This document shows, piece by piece, positions 9,100-17,434 of a stretch of DNA of 64,000 nucleotides. Location: the NCBI RefSeq assembly GCF_001894765.1, contig NZ_BCWV01000004.1:615805-679804 (forward strand), given 5' to 3'. The notes beneath the pieces are model-generated. The model was not told the DNA's origin, ran no database searches, and was given only the letters and a program-made list of their open reading frames with translations. Every line of letters begins with the position of its first letter. Position 1 is the stretch's first letter. This DNA comes from Rhodococcoides corynebacterioides NBRC 14404. GTDB lineage: Bacteria > Actinomycetota > Actinomycetes > Mycobacteriales > Mycobacteriaceae. The translations under genes and the position numbers were made by a program.

Positions 9100-9720
9100 G
9101 TGACACATGTGCGAGTCCTCGTTCCAGCGGACTACATCATGGATGGGATGGCCCCCATCCCCACCGCGGGCGACCGCGTCGGCTACTGGCTTCGATTCCG
9201 CACGCAACACCCATCGGACAACCCCGAGATGATCACCACGGTCGTGGCCCGGGTCGAACCACTCCACGACGGGCGTCTGTCGGCGGAATGGACCGACCCC
9301 GGGGGCATCGAGCGCCCCAGGACCTATTCGATGCTCCTCGCCGGTGCAGGCTGGAGCGCGTACTTCACCGGGCCCGAGTTGCTCGACGGCGAACAGCGCT
9401 TGACCGGGATCTTCGAAGCGGACTGGTCGGCCATCCTCCCCGTCGCCGAGACCACCGCCACCGCTACCCGGGTTCGGCTCGTGACGCGGACCAGTTACCC
9501 CGATGCCGTCGGCAGACACGACGAATGGTCGGACCGCCTTGACCCCGTACCGGAAGGACAAACCGGGTTTCGACTCGGCCTGGAGCCAGTCGAACCACTA
9601 CCCCCGGGGCAGTCCGGCTGGGTGGAAATGGCCCCGCCGCGACAAGGCCCCTGGGTCCGGGAGGCCGGCGTGCTCATCGACCTCGACACAAATGTCGACA
9701 CCCCGGTCGAACCGCTCTGA
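9100..9720 (+). CDS. single-domain relative of the 4051/5547 paralogues
   Basis: 206 residues from GTG 9100 (MTHVRVLVPADYIMDGM), chosen over an upstream TTG at 9082 because it aligns with the start of the 4051-5550 protein. The body contains LLAGAGWSAYFTGPELLDGE, GIFEADWSAI and ATATRVRLVTRTSY. These correspond to the GDGW, VFWGTFGYD and GRVTRVRMVSERY blocks of the larger paralogues. It ends with GVLIDLDTNVDTPVEPL, near the point where the others pass into their propeller-like domain (VVVDLDLDD). It is therefore the first domain alone, either an ancestral form or a truncation. Function is unknown. Confidence 0.6.
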   Translation: MTHVRVLVPADYIMDGMAPIPTAGDRVGYWLRFRTQHPSDNPEMITTVVARVEPLHDGRLSAEWTDPGGIERPRTYSMLLAGAGWSAYFTGPELLDGEQRLTGIFEADWSAILPVAETTATATRVRLVTRTSYPDAVGRHDEWSDRLDPVPEGQTGFRLGLEPVEPLPPGQSGWVEMAPPRQGPWVREAGVLIDLDTNVDTPVEPL

Positions 9721-9770
9721 CCTACGTTCCTCTGGCTGCGTGTCGCTGACCCGGCCTACTCGTGAGTCGT

Positions 9771-10262
9771 TCACGCGGTGAGTCCACCGATGGGCGCGAC
9801 CGACTCTCCAGTGCGCGGATCTCGCCACACTGCCTCGCCTTCGACCACGACCGGCAGCAACAGCCGCTTTTCTTCGATAGGCCACTGAACCCACGGCGGA
9901 TATCCCGCGAGCTCGGTCTGCACGATGTCCGCGATAACGACCGTGGCTTCGGCGAGCGTGAGCTCAATGTGCAGGGCCACCGTGTACCGCTGCATCCCCA
10001 ACTCGCGCACACCGTCCGCTTCGCCGCGGACGCGGCGCCGCGGGCGACGAGAATTCACGCCGAGCTGAACCGCTCCCGTCTCGTGCAGCGACAGCGTCCA
10101 CTTGAGATGGTCGATGTCGAGCTCGGCCCCGTATCGTCGCCACCGCAGATCCGACCCCACCGCGTAACACGCGTCGACCATCTGCGTCGGCGCACCCAAT
10201 CCAGACTCCGGCCGCACCGGCAGAGTCCACTCGTCGACGAACTCGAGATCAGGGATGGACAC
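9771..10262 (-). CDS. small uncharacterised soluble protein
   Basis: 163 residues from GTG 10262 (MSIPDLEFVDEWTLPV). The frame is open to 10385, but the extra leader is basic and low-complexity. Blocks that look conserved are LRWRRYGAELDIDHLKWTLSLHETG, LTLAEATVVIADIVQTELAGYPPWV and GEAVWRDPRTGESVAPIGGL. It converges on the 9100-9720 gene across a 50-base gap. No function is recognised. It is another orphan of the accessory cluster. Confidence 0.55.
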   Translation of the reverse strand: MSIPDLEFVDEWTLPVRPESGLGAPTQMVDACYAVGSDLRWRRYGAELDIDHLKWTLSLHETGAVQLGVNSRRPRRRVRGEADGVRELGMQRYTVALHIELTLAEATVVIADIVQTELAGYPPWVQWPIEEKRLLLPVVVEGEAVWRDPRTGESVAPIGGLTA

Positions 10263-10493
10263 TTCGATCTGTCTACACCACAACGCGACTCCCGACGAGC
10301 GAGTCGTGCGCCTCCGGGTGTGCCCTCGCGTGCCGCCCGGCCCCGGGGGCTCCGCCACGACGTTTGATTCCGATGGACTAGACACTCAGCGCTGCAGAGT
10401 TATCTGGTGAATCGAGGGCGCGCCGGTCGCGGGACACCGCGACGACCGATACGGCTGTGCAGAAACCCGAGCGACCAATCGTCCACCTGGCCG

Positions 10494-11033
10494 CTAGGCG
10501 GAAAGTGCTGACTTCTTCTCGCGGCGGCCCTGCAGTGCGGCCAACCCGGCACCGACGAGCGCGACAGGAAACCCCACCATGAGCGAGTCGAGGTAGGACG
10601 TCTCGGTCACCCTCGTCAGCCCGAACAAGGCCAGTGCAACCAGGATTGCCACCGCCGACCACGCGACGCGTCGCGATGCCACCACTGCAGGCGCCAGACA
10701 CGGAACCACGACCAGCGCAACGACACCCACGAGATTCCACCAACCGAGAACGTCGACTGCCCTGTCATCGCACCGATACGCAGCTCCGGTCTCACCGATC
10801 TTCGCGCACCCCATCGACACGGACATCATCGTTTCCGTCGAACCCGCCAACAGGCTCCAGCCACCCACCGCCACGGCAAGCACTATCCACGCGATCCGGA
10901 ACACACTGTCGAGCGTAACCAGGTCAGGCGGTCCGACCGTCACCCGCACAGTCGAAAGGGAACTCGGAGAGCCGACGAATTGTCCAGTCACCGATCTCGT
11001 GTCGAGGCCGGCTCGGTCGGGAGGCGGATTCAC
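10494..11033 (-). CDS. four-helix membrane protein, relative of the 2328 gene
   Basis: 179 residues from GTG 11033. A start further in is possible because the first 40 residues are polar and unlike the rest. Hydrophobic segments at about 43-62, 96-116, 120-138 and 152-168 suggest four helices. The loop after helix 1 carries cysteines (MGCAKIG...YRCDD), matching the arrangement of the 2328-2867 protein. The C-terminus is short and basic (GRREKKSALSA). Function is unknown. Its presence beside, but outside, the six-gene operon suggests dispersed copies of the same small family. Confidence 0.5.
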   Translation of the reverse strand: MNPPPDRAGLDTRSVTGQFVGSPSSLSTVRVTVGPPDLVTLDSVFRIAWIVLAVAVGGWSLLAGSTETMMSVSMGCAKIGETGAAYRCDDRAVDVLGWWNLVGVVALVVVPCLAPAVVASRRVAWSAVAILVALALFGLTRVTETSYLDSLMVGFPVALVGAGLAALQGRREKKSALSA

Positions 11034-11695
11034 CCTGCCGTCAGTGCAGGACGGATCCGCATGGTTGCCGGTTGCGCGGTCCGAGACCAGGCGGGGGTAG
11101 ATGGGCTAGGGTGACCGTCATGCACTCGACACGTCGAAAGAATGCCGCCGCGCTCTGACGCCCACGACCGTCCGGCCGACGACCCACCGGACGCCGTCTC
11201 CCTCGCCGCACTCGTCGAAGCCCGGTACCGCCGCGACATCGCCGTCTACCGAGACCTGCTTGAGCACACCGCCGCCGATCATCGAGTCGCCGACCGCGGG
11301 AACCGCTGGCCGGCTCATGCACGGCTCGTCGAAGGACTCTCGCTCCTCGACCTCGACCTCCGGATACACCTCTTCCACACCCACCAGGACGGTGGTGACC
11401 TCGGCTCGTTCCCGCCCGGCACGAACGTCCTCGCTCTCCGCATCCATGTCCAGGCCTTCCCGGCGCAGTTGCCCACCCGCACAGCCGCGCGAGGCCAGTT
11501 GGTCGATGCCGTGTCCACCGTCGAAGCCGACGGTTGGGTTCGGGCCCTCCTCGGGAACCACTGGACGGACCACAGCTACGAGATGGTGCTACGCAAAGGC
11601 CAGGGCCCACCGACGCTGCGGGGCATAAGGAGCTTGACCCGGTTTCCCGGACACCTGATCTGTAGCGTTGCTGCTGCAGGAGAGGAGTCCGAGCT

Positions 11696-11983
11696 ATGCC
11701 CGCTGCCCATCCCGAGGAGTTCCGCCGCCGGGCGGTCGACCTGACACGTCAGCCGGGGGCGAGTGTCATGCGCATCGCGTCCGACCTCGGCATCAGTGAG
11801 TCGTGTCTGCGCAGGTGGATGAAACTCGATGACGTCGATGCCGGCCGCGTCGACGGTCTGTCCACGAGCGAACGCGCCGAGCTGGCACAGTTGCGCCGAG
11901 ACAAGAAGCGCCTCGAGACCGAGGTCGAGATCCTCAAACGCGCAAGCGCCTATTTCGCGCGGGAGAACATCCTCCCAAAATAG
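11696..11983 (+). CDS. IS3-family transposase OrfA (HTH and leucine zipper)
   Basis: 95 residues beginning MPAAHPEEFRRRAVDL, with a helix-turn-helix of the IS3/IS911 type (MRIASDLGISESCLRRWM) and a C-terminal coiled coil (RAELAQLRRDKKRLETEVEILKRAS) that mediates OrfA-OrfAB dimers in the family. It binds the element ends. The last codons, CCA AAA TAG, offer an A-run where a -1 slip would pass ribosomes into the orfB frame (reading on as K-I-GFRLVHELAADGFP). That is how IS3 elements normally make the OrfAB transposase. Slippage here is inferred, not shown. Confidence 0.85.
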   Translation: MPAAHPEEFRRRAVDLTRQPGASVMRIASDLGISESCLRRWMKLDDVDAGRVDGLSTSERAELAQLRRDKKRLETEVEILKRASAYFARENILPK

Positions 11984-12714
11984 GTTTCCGGCTGGTCCAC
12001 GAATTGGCTGCGGACGGCTTCCCCGCCCTAGGTGACCTGCCGGACCCTCGAGGTGTCGAGATCCGGATTCTACGACTGGCGACATCGACCACCGTCCGTA
12101 CGTGATATGTCGGATGCACTGTTGGCCAACAGCATCCGTGATATCCACCAAGGCTCACGCGGGTGCTACGGCGCGCCGCGGGTCCACGCCGAACTCCGTC
12201 TCGGCGGTGGCATCTCGGTCGGACGCAAACGTGTCGCACGGGTGATGCGGCTACTCGGCGTTGCTGGTATCGGTGCCCGCCACAAGCGTCGCCACCGACC
12301 CGCACCAGCGGTGCACGACGATCTCGTCGCCCGCCGGTTCGTCGCCGAGCGGCCCGATCAGATCTGGTGCACCGACATCACAGAACACCCCACCGGCACG
12401 GGCAAGGTGTACTGCTGCGGGGTCCTCGACACGTTCTCCCGGCGCATCGTGGGGTGGTCGATCGCCGATCACATGCGTACCGACCTCGTCGTGGATGCAC
12501 TGCAGATGGCACTGTGGCGCCGCCACCCCGATACCGGGACGATCATGCACTCGGACCGCGGATCTCAGTACACCAGCTGGGTTTTCGGCCAACGACTGTG
12601 TCCGTGGCCATGAAAAAGTCCCCACTGGTGGCCAGGTCGAGGTCCCCACTGGTGGCCATGTAGGAGTCCCCAGCCCGTGTTCGTCGTGTCGATCAGGAAC
12701 TGCTGGCCCGAGCG

Positions 12715-14280
12715 GTGACGGTGAAGGTGCCAACCACACACCGCACCGCCCGGGGAGTTCCATTGAAGTCTGCGAAGGAACGCATGGACATCATTTCCGC
12801 TTACCGCGAAGTCGGGTCGTACCGAGCAGCCGCCGAGCTGTGCGGCACCACCCACAAGACCGTCAAACGCACCGTCGAGAAGTTCGAAGCCGACCAGTCC
12901 GGTGAGACGGCTCCACCGAAGGCCGACCGGGGACACAATTACGACGCCGTCACCGACTTGGTGACCGAGCGGGTCGCGAAGTCTCAGGGCCGGATCTCGG
13001 CGAAACGGATCCTGCCGATCGCCCGCACCGCCGGCTACCGCGGGTCGGACCGAAACTTCCGCCGGCTGGTCGCCGAGGAGAAGAAGCGGTGGCGCACCGA
13101 TCATCACCGCGGCCGCCGACCGGCGGTGTGGGCACCGGGCGACTACCTGATCATCGACTGGGCCACCGTCGGTGGGTTGCACCTGTTCTGCGCGGTGATG
13201 GCGTACTCGCGGTGGCGGTTCGCCGCCTTCGCCACCGACGAGAAAGCCACCACCACAATGGCACTGATCGCCGAAGCGCTCGCTGCGGTCGGTGGTGTCC
13301 CGGCGAAGGTCCTCGCTGATCGGATGGGGTGCCTCAAGGGCGGTGTGGTGGCGAACGTGGTGATCCCGACCCCGGACTATGTCCGCTTCGCGACCCATTA
13401 CGGGTTTGCACCGGACTTTTGCCACGCCAACGACCCACAATCGAAAGGGGTGGTGGAGAACCTCGTCGGGTTCGCCCAGCGTGATCTTGCGGTGCCGTTG
13501 CTCACCGAAGCCGCCGTCGCCGGCACCACCGTCGACGTTCATGCTGCGAACGCTGCCGCCACCGTGTGGTGCGCCGAAGTCAACGCGCGGATTCATTCGG
13601 AGATCTGCGCAATACCGAACGACAAGCTCGACACCGAGCGAAAGCTGCTGTCGCCGTTGCCGTCCCTACGACTCGAGATCGGACCACCGCCAGTGACCCG
13701 TAAGGTCGACCGGCTGTCCTGCGTGCGGTTCGCCTCGGCCCGTTACTCGGTCCCGAACCGCTTCATCGGCACGACCCTGACGGTGGCGCAGACCAGCGGA
13801 CGGTTGGTGATCGTCGATCCCGACACAGGTGAGGTCGTCGCCGAACACGACCTCGCCCAACCGGGCACCGCGTCGGTGCTCGACGACCATTACGGCGGGG
13901 CACGCCCTGCACCCCATCGCGGTCCCCGGCCCAGAACCACAGTCGAGCACCAGTTCTGTGCCCTCGGACCCACTGCGGACCAGTTCCTGATCGGTGCGGC
14001 CGCGATCGGCAACACCAGACTCGCCTCCGAACTCGAGATCCTGCTCGCGCTCGGCGCAGCACACGGCACCGAGGCGTTGACGGCGGCATTGACCCGGGCG
14101 GTGGCGTTCCGGCGATTCCGTGCCGCCGACGTCCGGTCGATCCTCGCCGCCGGCGCCGGGGCACCGCAACCCCGCCCCGCAGGGGAGGCGCTGATCCTCG
14201 ACCTACCGACGGCGCCGACCCGCTCGCTGGACGCGTACGCGATCCGCCCCTCCGCCGGTGATCAGCAGGTGCCGTCGTGA
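12715..14280 (+). CDS. istA: IS21-family transposase IstA
   Basis: 521 residues from GTG 12715. The N-terminal helix-turn-helix (about 20-60, REVGSYRAAAELCGTTHKTVKR) is the DNA-binding region. The rve integrase core (about 140-320) contains YLIIDWATVGG (first Asp), VLADRMGCLKGG (second Asp) and SKGVVENLVGFAQ (catalytic Glu), the DDE triad of the family. A C-terminal Mu-like region follows, with RKVDRLSCVRFASARYSVP. It cuts and joins element ends with help from IstB. The stop overlaps the istB start. No internal lesion is visible. Confidence 0.9.
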   Translation: MTVKVPTTHRTARGVPLKSAKERMDIISAYREVGSYRAAAELCGTTHKTVKRTVEKFEADQSGETAPPKADRGHNYDAVTDLVTERVAKSQGRISAKRILPIARTAGYRGSDRNFRRLVAEEKKRWRTDHHRGRRPAVWAPGDYLIIDWATVGGLHLFCAVMAYSRWRFAAFATDEKATTTMALIAEALAAVGGVPAKVLADRMGCLKGGVVANVVIPTPDYVRFATHYGFAPDFCHANDPQSKGVVENLVGFAQRDLAVPLLTEAAVAGTTVDVHAANAAATVWCAEVNARIHSEICAIPNDKLDTERKLLSPLPSLRLEIGPPPVTRKVDRLSCVRFASARYSVPNRFIGTTLTVAQTSGRLVIVDPDTGEVVAEHDLAQPGTASVLDDHYGGARPAPHRGPRPRTTVEHQFCALGPTADQFLIGAAAIGNTRLASELEILLALGAAHGTEALTAALTRAVAFRRFRAADVRSILAAGAGAPQPRPAGEALILDLPTAPTRSLDAYAIRPSAGDQQVPS

Positions 14281-15062
14281 CCGCAACCAAGACTGCTGTC
14301 CCACAGTCGGTCCCGGAACTCGCCCCCGATCTCGACGCGGGTTTACGTCGGCTCAAACTCGCCGCGATCCGCCGCACCGCACCCGAGGTGCTGATCACCG
14401 CGAAGACACAGCGCTGGACACCGGAGGAAGTCCTGCGGACCCTGATCGAATCCGAGCTCGCCGCCCGGGATGCGTCGAACATCGTCACCCGACTCAAGAC
14501 GGCCGGGTTCCCGGTGACCAAAACGCTGGAGTCGTTCGACGTGGCGGCATCGTCGATCGAACCGAAGGTGTTCGACTACCTGGCCAGTCTGGAATGGGTT
14601 CGCACGCAATCGAATCTGGCGATGATCGGCCCCGCCGGGACCGGGAAGTCACACACCCTCATCGCCCTCGGTACCGCCGCCGTGCACGCCGGACACAAAG
14701 TCCGCTACTTCACCGCCGCCGACCTCGTCGACACGCTCTACCGCGGCCTCGCCGACAACACCGTCGGCAAGATCATCGAATCACTGCTGCGGGTCGACCT
14801 GATCATCATCGACGAGATGGGCTTCGCCCCACTCGACGACACCGGCACCCAACTGCTGTTCCGCCTCGTCGCCGGTGCCTACGAACGCCGATCCTTGGCC
14901 ATCGGATCGCACTGGCCGTTCGAACAATGGGGACGATTTCTCCCCGAACACACCACCGCCGCATCCATCCTCGACCGACTGCTTCACCATGCCACCATCG
15001 TCGTCACCGACGGCGAGTCCTACCGCATGAAAGACGCACAGCACCGAAAGGGCCGCCCCTGA
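14277..15062 (+). CDS. istB: IS21-family ATPase helper IstB
   Basis: 261 residues from a GTG overlapping the istA stop (GTGA). It is an AAA+ ATPase with Walker A GPAGTGKSHT (about 122-131) and Walker B LIIIDEMGFAPL (about 175-186). Its close relative is the DnaC helicase loader family. In IS21 elements IstB assembles on target DNA and recruits IstA, directing where the element inserts. Family length is about 250-270 residues, so it looks complete. It ends with the basic tail QHRKGRP, shortly before the right terminal repeats. Confidence 0.9.
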   Translation: MTATKTAVPQSVPELAPDLDAGLRRLKLAAIRRTAPEVLITAKTQRWTPEEVLRTLIESELAARDASNIVTRLKTAGFPVTKTLESFDVAASSIEPKVFDYLASLEWVRTQSNLAMIGPAGTGKSHTLIALGTAAVHAGHKVRYFTAADLVDTLYRGLADNTVGKIIESLLRVDLIIIDEMGFAPLDDTGTQLLFRLVAGAYERRSLAIGSHWPFEQWGRFLPEHTTAASILDRLLHHATIVVTDGESYRMKDAQHRKGRP

Positions 15063-15537
15063 ACAACCGGAAACATCAACACGGGCCCGGGGACTTTCAC
15101 CTGGCCGCCAGCGGGGACTTCATCCTGGCCGTTGACAGACTGCGCACGGCAGGACTGCTCGGGTCGATGGGTCGGGTGGCCTCGAGCGTCGACAACACGA
15201 TGATGGAATCGTTCTGGTCGACGATGCAACGCGAGCTGCTCGACACCCGATCATGGGACACCCGAGATCAGCTCGCCTCCGCGATCTTCGAATGGATCGA
15301 AGCCTGGTACAACCCGCACCGCCGGCACTCCGGGATCGGCTACTCCTCGCCAGTGGACTACGAACACGCCTACCATCGACGGGTCACCCTAGACGTGGCC
15401 TGAACACCCAACCCGAACTGTCCGGGAAACCGGGTCAAGCTCCGACGTACTGGTGGGGACCGTGCGATGCAGGGTGGTGTTCCCGGTCGATACGACACAG
15501 TATCGATTACTTCAGATTTGAAGGGCACACCCACCCG

Positions 15538-16890
15538 TCATGTCCATTCGACTCCTCCATCGATCAGTGAAGGCCGCCAAGCGCCGTCGAACAGCGTGCC
15601 GGCGTCGAAGCTGGACGCAAGATCCGACAGCATCGCACTGATCGAATTCCATTGCGGACCAGCCGCATCGGCGTCGACCTTGTCGAACAGCGTCACACAG
15701 CCAGTAAGTTCGCCAGGACGTGTGTCGACCACAAGGAACGAGCCGTCGAGCCCTGCGATCGGTACGAACTCGGGAACGAACGTCCAGGCGCTCACCCCGG
15801 CCTCCAGACTCGGGATGTTCTCGACACCTTCCTCTTCGGCTACCAAGGCCCAGATCTCGACCATCATCGCTCGCTCCGACCGCATACGTTCTCGATCAAA
15901 CAGTTCGAACGTGGGTAACAGCGACAGTCGGTATATGTCGGGAAGGGTGTCGACTCTGTCGGCGAACTCGATCAGCTCGCGAGGCCAAGTTCCGTCGCCC
16001 AAGTTTCGTTTCTGCCGCACGGGTTCACTCGAAAGAGACAGCCACCCTGCTACTCGCGACCACTGTTCCGGTACCGATGACGCAACGGTGTCGTACCGCA
16101 CCCCCGGTCGATCTGTGGGAACCGCAGTTGCAGCAAGGATTTCGGCCTCACGAGCCGCCTCGTCGCGCAGTTCGGACACTATGCGGGATGCCAAAACACT
16201 GTCGTCGAGTGCCGGATCGTCGAATCCGTGAACTTGTCCGGATTCGAATCCAAGGCCGACCGAGATGCCCCTCACAGGAGCGGTGTTCGGTTGTGGATAC
16301 ACGCTGCGCAACAGGATCCGACCCGCGTCGATGGCATCGCCCATCGCCGCCAGCCGTGAACGCGCAGCTCCGTTCGTACTGACATAGCGAGCGCTACCCG
16401 GTACCGAGCAACCAACGCTCCAGTACACGTCACCACTCGATGAGTCGGACTGCCCGGTCACGATCGCATCGTCACGTCCCGACATCTGCCCCGGCATGTT
16501 CGAAAGTGACGTCAATTCGAGGAGGTAGCGTTCCGATCCATCATCGACAGTCGAGCGGAAGAGCCGGAATTTCAACTCCGATGGAAGAACAATCTGCGAA
16601 AGTGACCCGAAACCTGGGAAGACCTGACCCTCGGCGTTTTCCAACTGCAAGGGGCTATAGGCGTCGAACGTGCCGAAAGCCAGAACAGTCCATCCCTCGG
16701 CGAGGCGATTCGGTTGCGGGCGAACGAGAAAGTCGACGCTGACTTCGAGCTCCTGCGAGGACGCCCGAAGGGCCAGTCCTCGCTGCGACGGCTCGCACAG
16801 CCCGTCCGCTGCGGAGACAGCGATGTCGATGTTGCCAGCTCCCGTGAGGAAGTACGTCCCGTGGGTGACAGATAGGCGCGCTGTGTCCAT
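15538..16890 (-). CDS. protein with C-terminal SMI1/KNR4 (SUKH)-like domain
   Basis: 450 residues from ATG 16890 (MDTARLSVTHGTYFL). The frame is open to 17016, but that leader reads poorly. The N-terminal half (1-250) is strand-rich and unrecognised. The C-terminal part (about 290-450) has the SUKH pattern: WPRELIEFADRVDTLPDIYRLSLLP, WTFVPEFVPIAGLDGSFLVVD, RPGELTGCVTLFD and AGPQWNSISAMLSDLASSFD. SUKH proteins in bacteria are widely described as immunity proteins against polymorphic toxins. That would make this the best functional clue for the whole left cluster. It ends 16 bases from the 3' end of the split gene, on the opposite strand. No matching toxin is seen. Confidence 0.65.
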   Translation of the reverse strand: MDTARLSVTHGTYFLTGAGNIDIAVSAADGLCEPSQRGLALRASSQELEVSVDFLVRPQPNRLAEGWTVLAFGTFDAYSPLQLENAEGQVFPGFGSLSQIVLPSELKFRLFRSTVDDGSERYLLELTSLSNMPGQMSGRDDAIVTGQSDSSSGDVYWSVGCSVPGSARYVSTNGAARSRLAAMGDAIDAGRILLRSVYPQPNTAPVRGISVGLGFESGQVHGFDDPALDDSVLASRIVSELRDEAAREAEILAATAVPTDRPGVRYDTVASSVPEQWSRVAGWLSLSSEPVRQKRNLGDGTWPRELIEFADRVDTLPDIYRLSLLPTFELFDRERMRSERAMMVEIWALVAEEEGVENIPSLEAGVSAWTFVPEFVPIAGLDGSFLVVDTRPGELTGCVTLFDKVDADAAGPQWNSISAMLSDLASSFDAGTLFDGAWRPSLIDGGVEWT

Positions 16891-17106
16891 GGTGGTCGAA
16901 TCTACGGCGCAAGGCCAGGCCGGTCGAGAACAGCACGCACTGGACGCGCGTGCCTCCGCGACGCCGGGCGACCTCAGTCCGGCCAGGATCACGATCAACT
17001 CGATAAGTACCATCACGCGCGAGGAACGTTGTCATCGCGATTTAGTGGCGCCACGCTGATCAGTCGACTCTCGGCGTGACACGCCTCAGAAAGCCCGCGT
17101 GAGCAG

Positions 17107-17418
17107 CTATCGAATGCGTGGTCCCCTCTGCAGCGGCCCACTTCGCTGTGCGAACGGCTGGCCTTCGTTGTGGGTGGCCTCCAGGTAGTCGACGTAACGC
17201 TCCACAGCCTCTGCAGCGAGGTCAGACGGGCCGCGCGGTGCACCCGGTGTAGCCATCAGTGCCTCGGCTACATTCAAGAGCCGCTCACTGGTCTCGACGT
17301 AGAAGTAAAAGGTGCGCTTGGTCTTGGCAGGCTTGTCCCCCGCTGGCGGCTGAGGACCGGAGACGGACGCACTTGATGCCACCACGGTGACCGGATCGAG
17401 GGGGCTGGAGTTGCCCAA
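17107..17418 (-). CDS. small partner of ParA, probably ribbon-helix-helix DNA-binding
   Basis: 103 residues, starting 16 bases after the parA stop, so the two form an operon. The N-terminal 30 residues are Ser/Pro-rich and probably disordered. Residues about 33-84 (KRTFYFYVETSERLLNVAEAL, GPSDLAAEAVERYVDYLE) give one strand followed by two helices, as in ribbon-helix-helix proteins. Small proteins of this kind often replace ParB next to plasmid-type ParA ATPases, binding a centromere-like site. The assignment rests on position and predicted fold only. Confidence 0.6.
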   Translation of the reverse strand: MGNSSPLDPVTVVASSASVSGPQPPAGDKPAKTKRTFYFYVETSERLLNVAEALMATPGAPRGPSDLAAEAVERYVDYLEATHNEGQPFAQRSGPLQRGPRIR

Positions 17419-17434
17419 GCTGCTCTTCAGTCGT

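Larger units (their letters stand above)
12599..15137 (+). mobile_element. IS21-family insertion sequence inside IS3 orfB
   Basis: The left end begins TGTCCGTGGCCATG and the right end, read inward, begins TGTCAACGGCCAGG. The element is flanked by GACTG on both sides (12594-12598 and 15138-15142), a 5-base target duplication typical of the family. Inside each end is a second copy of a subterminal repeat containing AGTCCCC followed by a TGGnGGCC-like motif. Such multiple terminal repeats are the sites IstA binds. It carries istA and istB with a coupled GTGA junction. Both genes look intact, so the element may be active. Confidence 0.9.
12032..15403 (+). pseudogene. IS3-family transposase OrfB, split by IS21-type insertion
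   Basis: The 5' part encodes VTCRTLEVSRSGFYDWRHR, then an HTH-like region, then the rve integrase core with IWCTDITEHP (first Asp) and HSDRGSQYTSW (second Asp). It stops at GQRL where the IS21-type element starts. The 3' part resumes after 15142 with RTAGLLGSMGRVASSVDN and MMESFWSTMQRELL (catalytic Glu), then PHRRHSGIGYSSPVDYE. Deleting 12599-15137 plus one copy of GACTG joins the halves in frame. A second lesion lies at 12029-12032: the usual start region (GFRLVHELAADGFPAL, 11983-12030) is one base out of frame with VTCRT. So OrfB looks doubly broken unless the GTG at 12032 serves as a start. Confidence 0.8.
11635..15437 (+). mobile_element. IS3-family insertion sequence, itself interrupted
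   Basis: The ends are a 19-base perfect inverted repeat, TGACCCGGTTTCCCGGACA at 11635-11653 and its complement at 15419-15437. Both ends are flanked by AGCT (11631-11634 and 15438-15441), which fits a 4-base target duplication. Because AGCT is a palindrome inside GGAGCTCC, the inverted repeat appears to run to 25 bases. The element carries orfA and orfB in the usual IS3 arrangement. An IS21-family element of about 2.5 kb sits in orfB. Without it, the IS3 element would be about 1.26 kb, normal for the family. Confidence 0.85.
11142..15521 (+). pseudogene. uncharacterised gene split by nested insertion sequences
   Basis: The 5' part (11142-11634) encodes 164 residues, beginning MPPRSDAHDRPADD and reaching VLRKGQGPPTLRGIRS, where the IS3-family element begins. 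Removing the element with one copy of the 4-base duplication AGCT joins 11634 to 15442. The frame then continues SDVLVGTVRCRVVFPV to a TGA at 15519-15521, giving about 190 residues in all. The exact restoration of an open frame is good evidence that this was one gene. The family is not recognised. The protein was soluble, with a helical N-terminal half. It is presumably inactive now. Confidence 0.7.
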
